Shown one piece after another: positions 63,945-64,000 of a DNA stretch of 64,000 nt. Within the stretch, counting starts at the first letter, position 1. Every line of letters begins with the position of its first letter. The stretch comes from Serripes groenlandicus (lineage: Eukaryota; Mollusca; Bivalvia; Cardiida; Cardiidae), in the NCBI GenBank assembly GCA_031761405.1, contig JASEVX010000099.1:186001-250000 (forward strand), in the 5' to 3' direction. The position numbers were made by a program, and so were the translations under genes. The notes beneath the pieces were generated by a model. That model had not been told where the DNA came from. It searched no databases and was given only the letters and a program-made list of their open reading frames with translations.

Positions 63945-64000
63945 GTTGTTTGTTTTATTGGGGTTTTACGCCGTTTTCAACATTGTTTCAGTTATATCAC
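63945..64000 (-). mobile_element. SINE-A, 3' end, cut by the window end
   Basis: TTGTTTTATTGGGGTTTTAC, GCCGTTTTCAACATTGTTTC and AGTTATATCAC match the left part of the copies at 11,226 and 15,966. The head would lie beyond 64,000. Confidence 0.75.

Overview
This is animal nuclear DNA made almost entirely of repeats, and I found no intact protein-coding gene. It is AT-rich, with short ORFs, several tRNA-derived SINE families, many hairpin MITEs and long minisatellites. Repeats I know from bivalve genomes are present: elements starting with an AGAGGGCCATGATGGCCCTG-type end and finishing in CTCAGGTGAGCTAAAAA, a Pearl-like element with a ~156-bp tandem core and an ACTG/ACGG microsatellite, and ~150-164-bp degenerate tandem units. 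A bivalve mollusc is therefore the best guess, perhaps a heterodont clam or dreissenid mussel; the species is not resolved.

Layout. 1-18 kb: a Tc1-like transposase remnant (window start), a Pearl-like element (3.1-3.9 kb), degenerate tandem repeats (7-7.7 kb), a transposase-derived exon with a good splice donor (8.3-8.8 kb, minus strand), two large GGCCATGATGGCC-type repeats (9.1-12.9 kb), a 164-bp tandem array (12.9-13.7 kb), a promoter-like GC-richer patch near 15.05-15.11 kb, and a 5'-truncated LINE inserted in a 61-bp tandem repeat (15.3-16 kb). 18.7-29.7 kb: a diverged tandem segmental duplication. Unit 1 carries a decayed Ty3/gypsy pol region, a SINE and a MITE that unit 2 lacks; unit 2 carries a 1.8-kb element that unit 1 lacks. 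30-33.5 kb: MITEs and SINEs, including a MITE nested in a SINE. 33.9-35.4 kb: a decayed MULE-type transposase with a FLYWCH-like N-terminus on the minus strand.

36.5-58.1 kb is a minisatellite-dominated domain with unrelated arrays of 30, 64, 22/11, 43, 104, 47, ~104 (second locus) and 76 bp, together about 14 kb. The largest (50.6-56.8 kb, about 131 copies of 47 bp) appears to be an expanded internal segment of a tRNA-derived SINE whose tRNA-like head still sits at the array's right edge. 58-64 kb returns to MITEs, foldback elements and low-complexity AT-rich DNA.

How the parts relate: nothing here forms an operon or pathway. The coding remnants come from independent transposon classes (Tc1/mariner, a DDE transposase-like exon, LINE, Ty3/gypsy, MULE). 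The commonest small element has TTAA flanks and CCCTTTCCC/GGGAAAGGG ends, which suggests mobilisation by a piggyBac-type transposase encoded elsewhere. The most informative observations are the SINE-derived satellite, the natural empty-site comparisons in the segmental duplication, a MITE with a probable target-site duplication at the edge of the 43-bp array, and a foldback element with an internal satellite. All family names come from reading the sequence without database searches.
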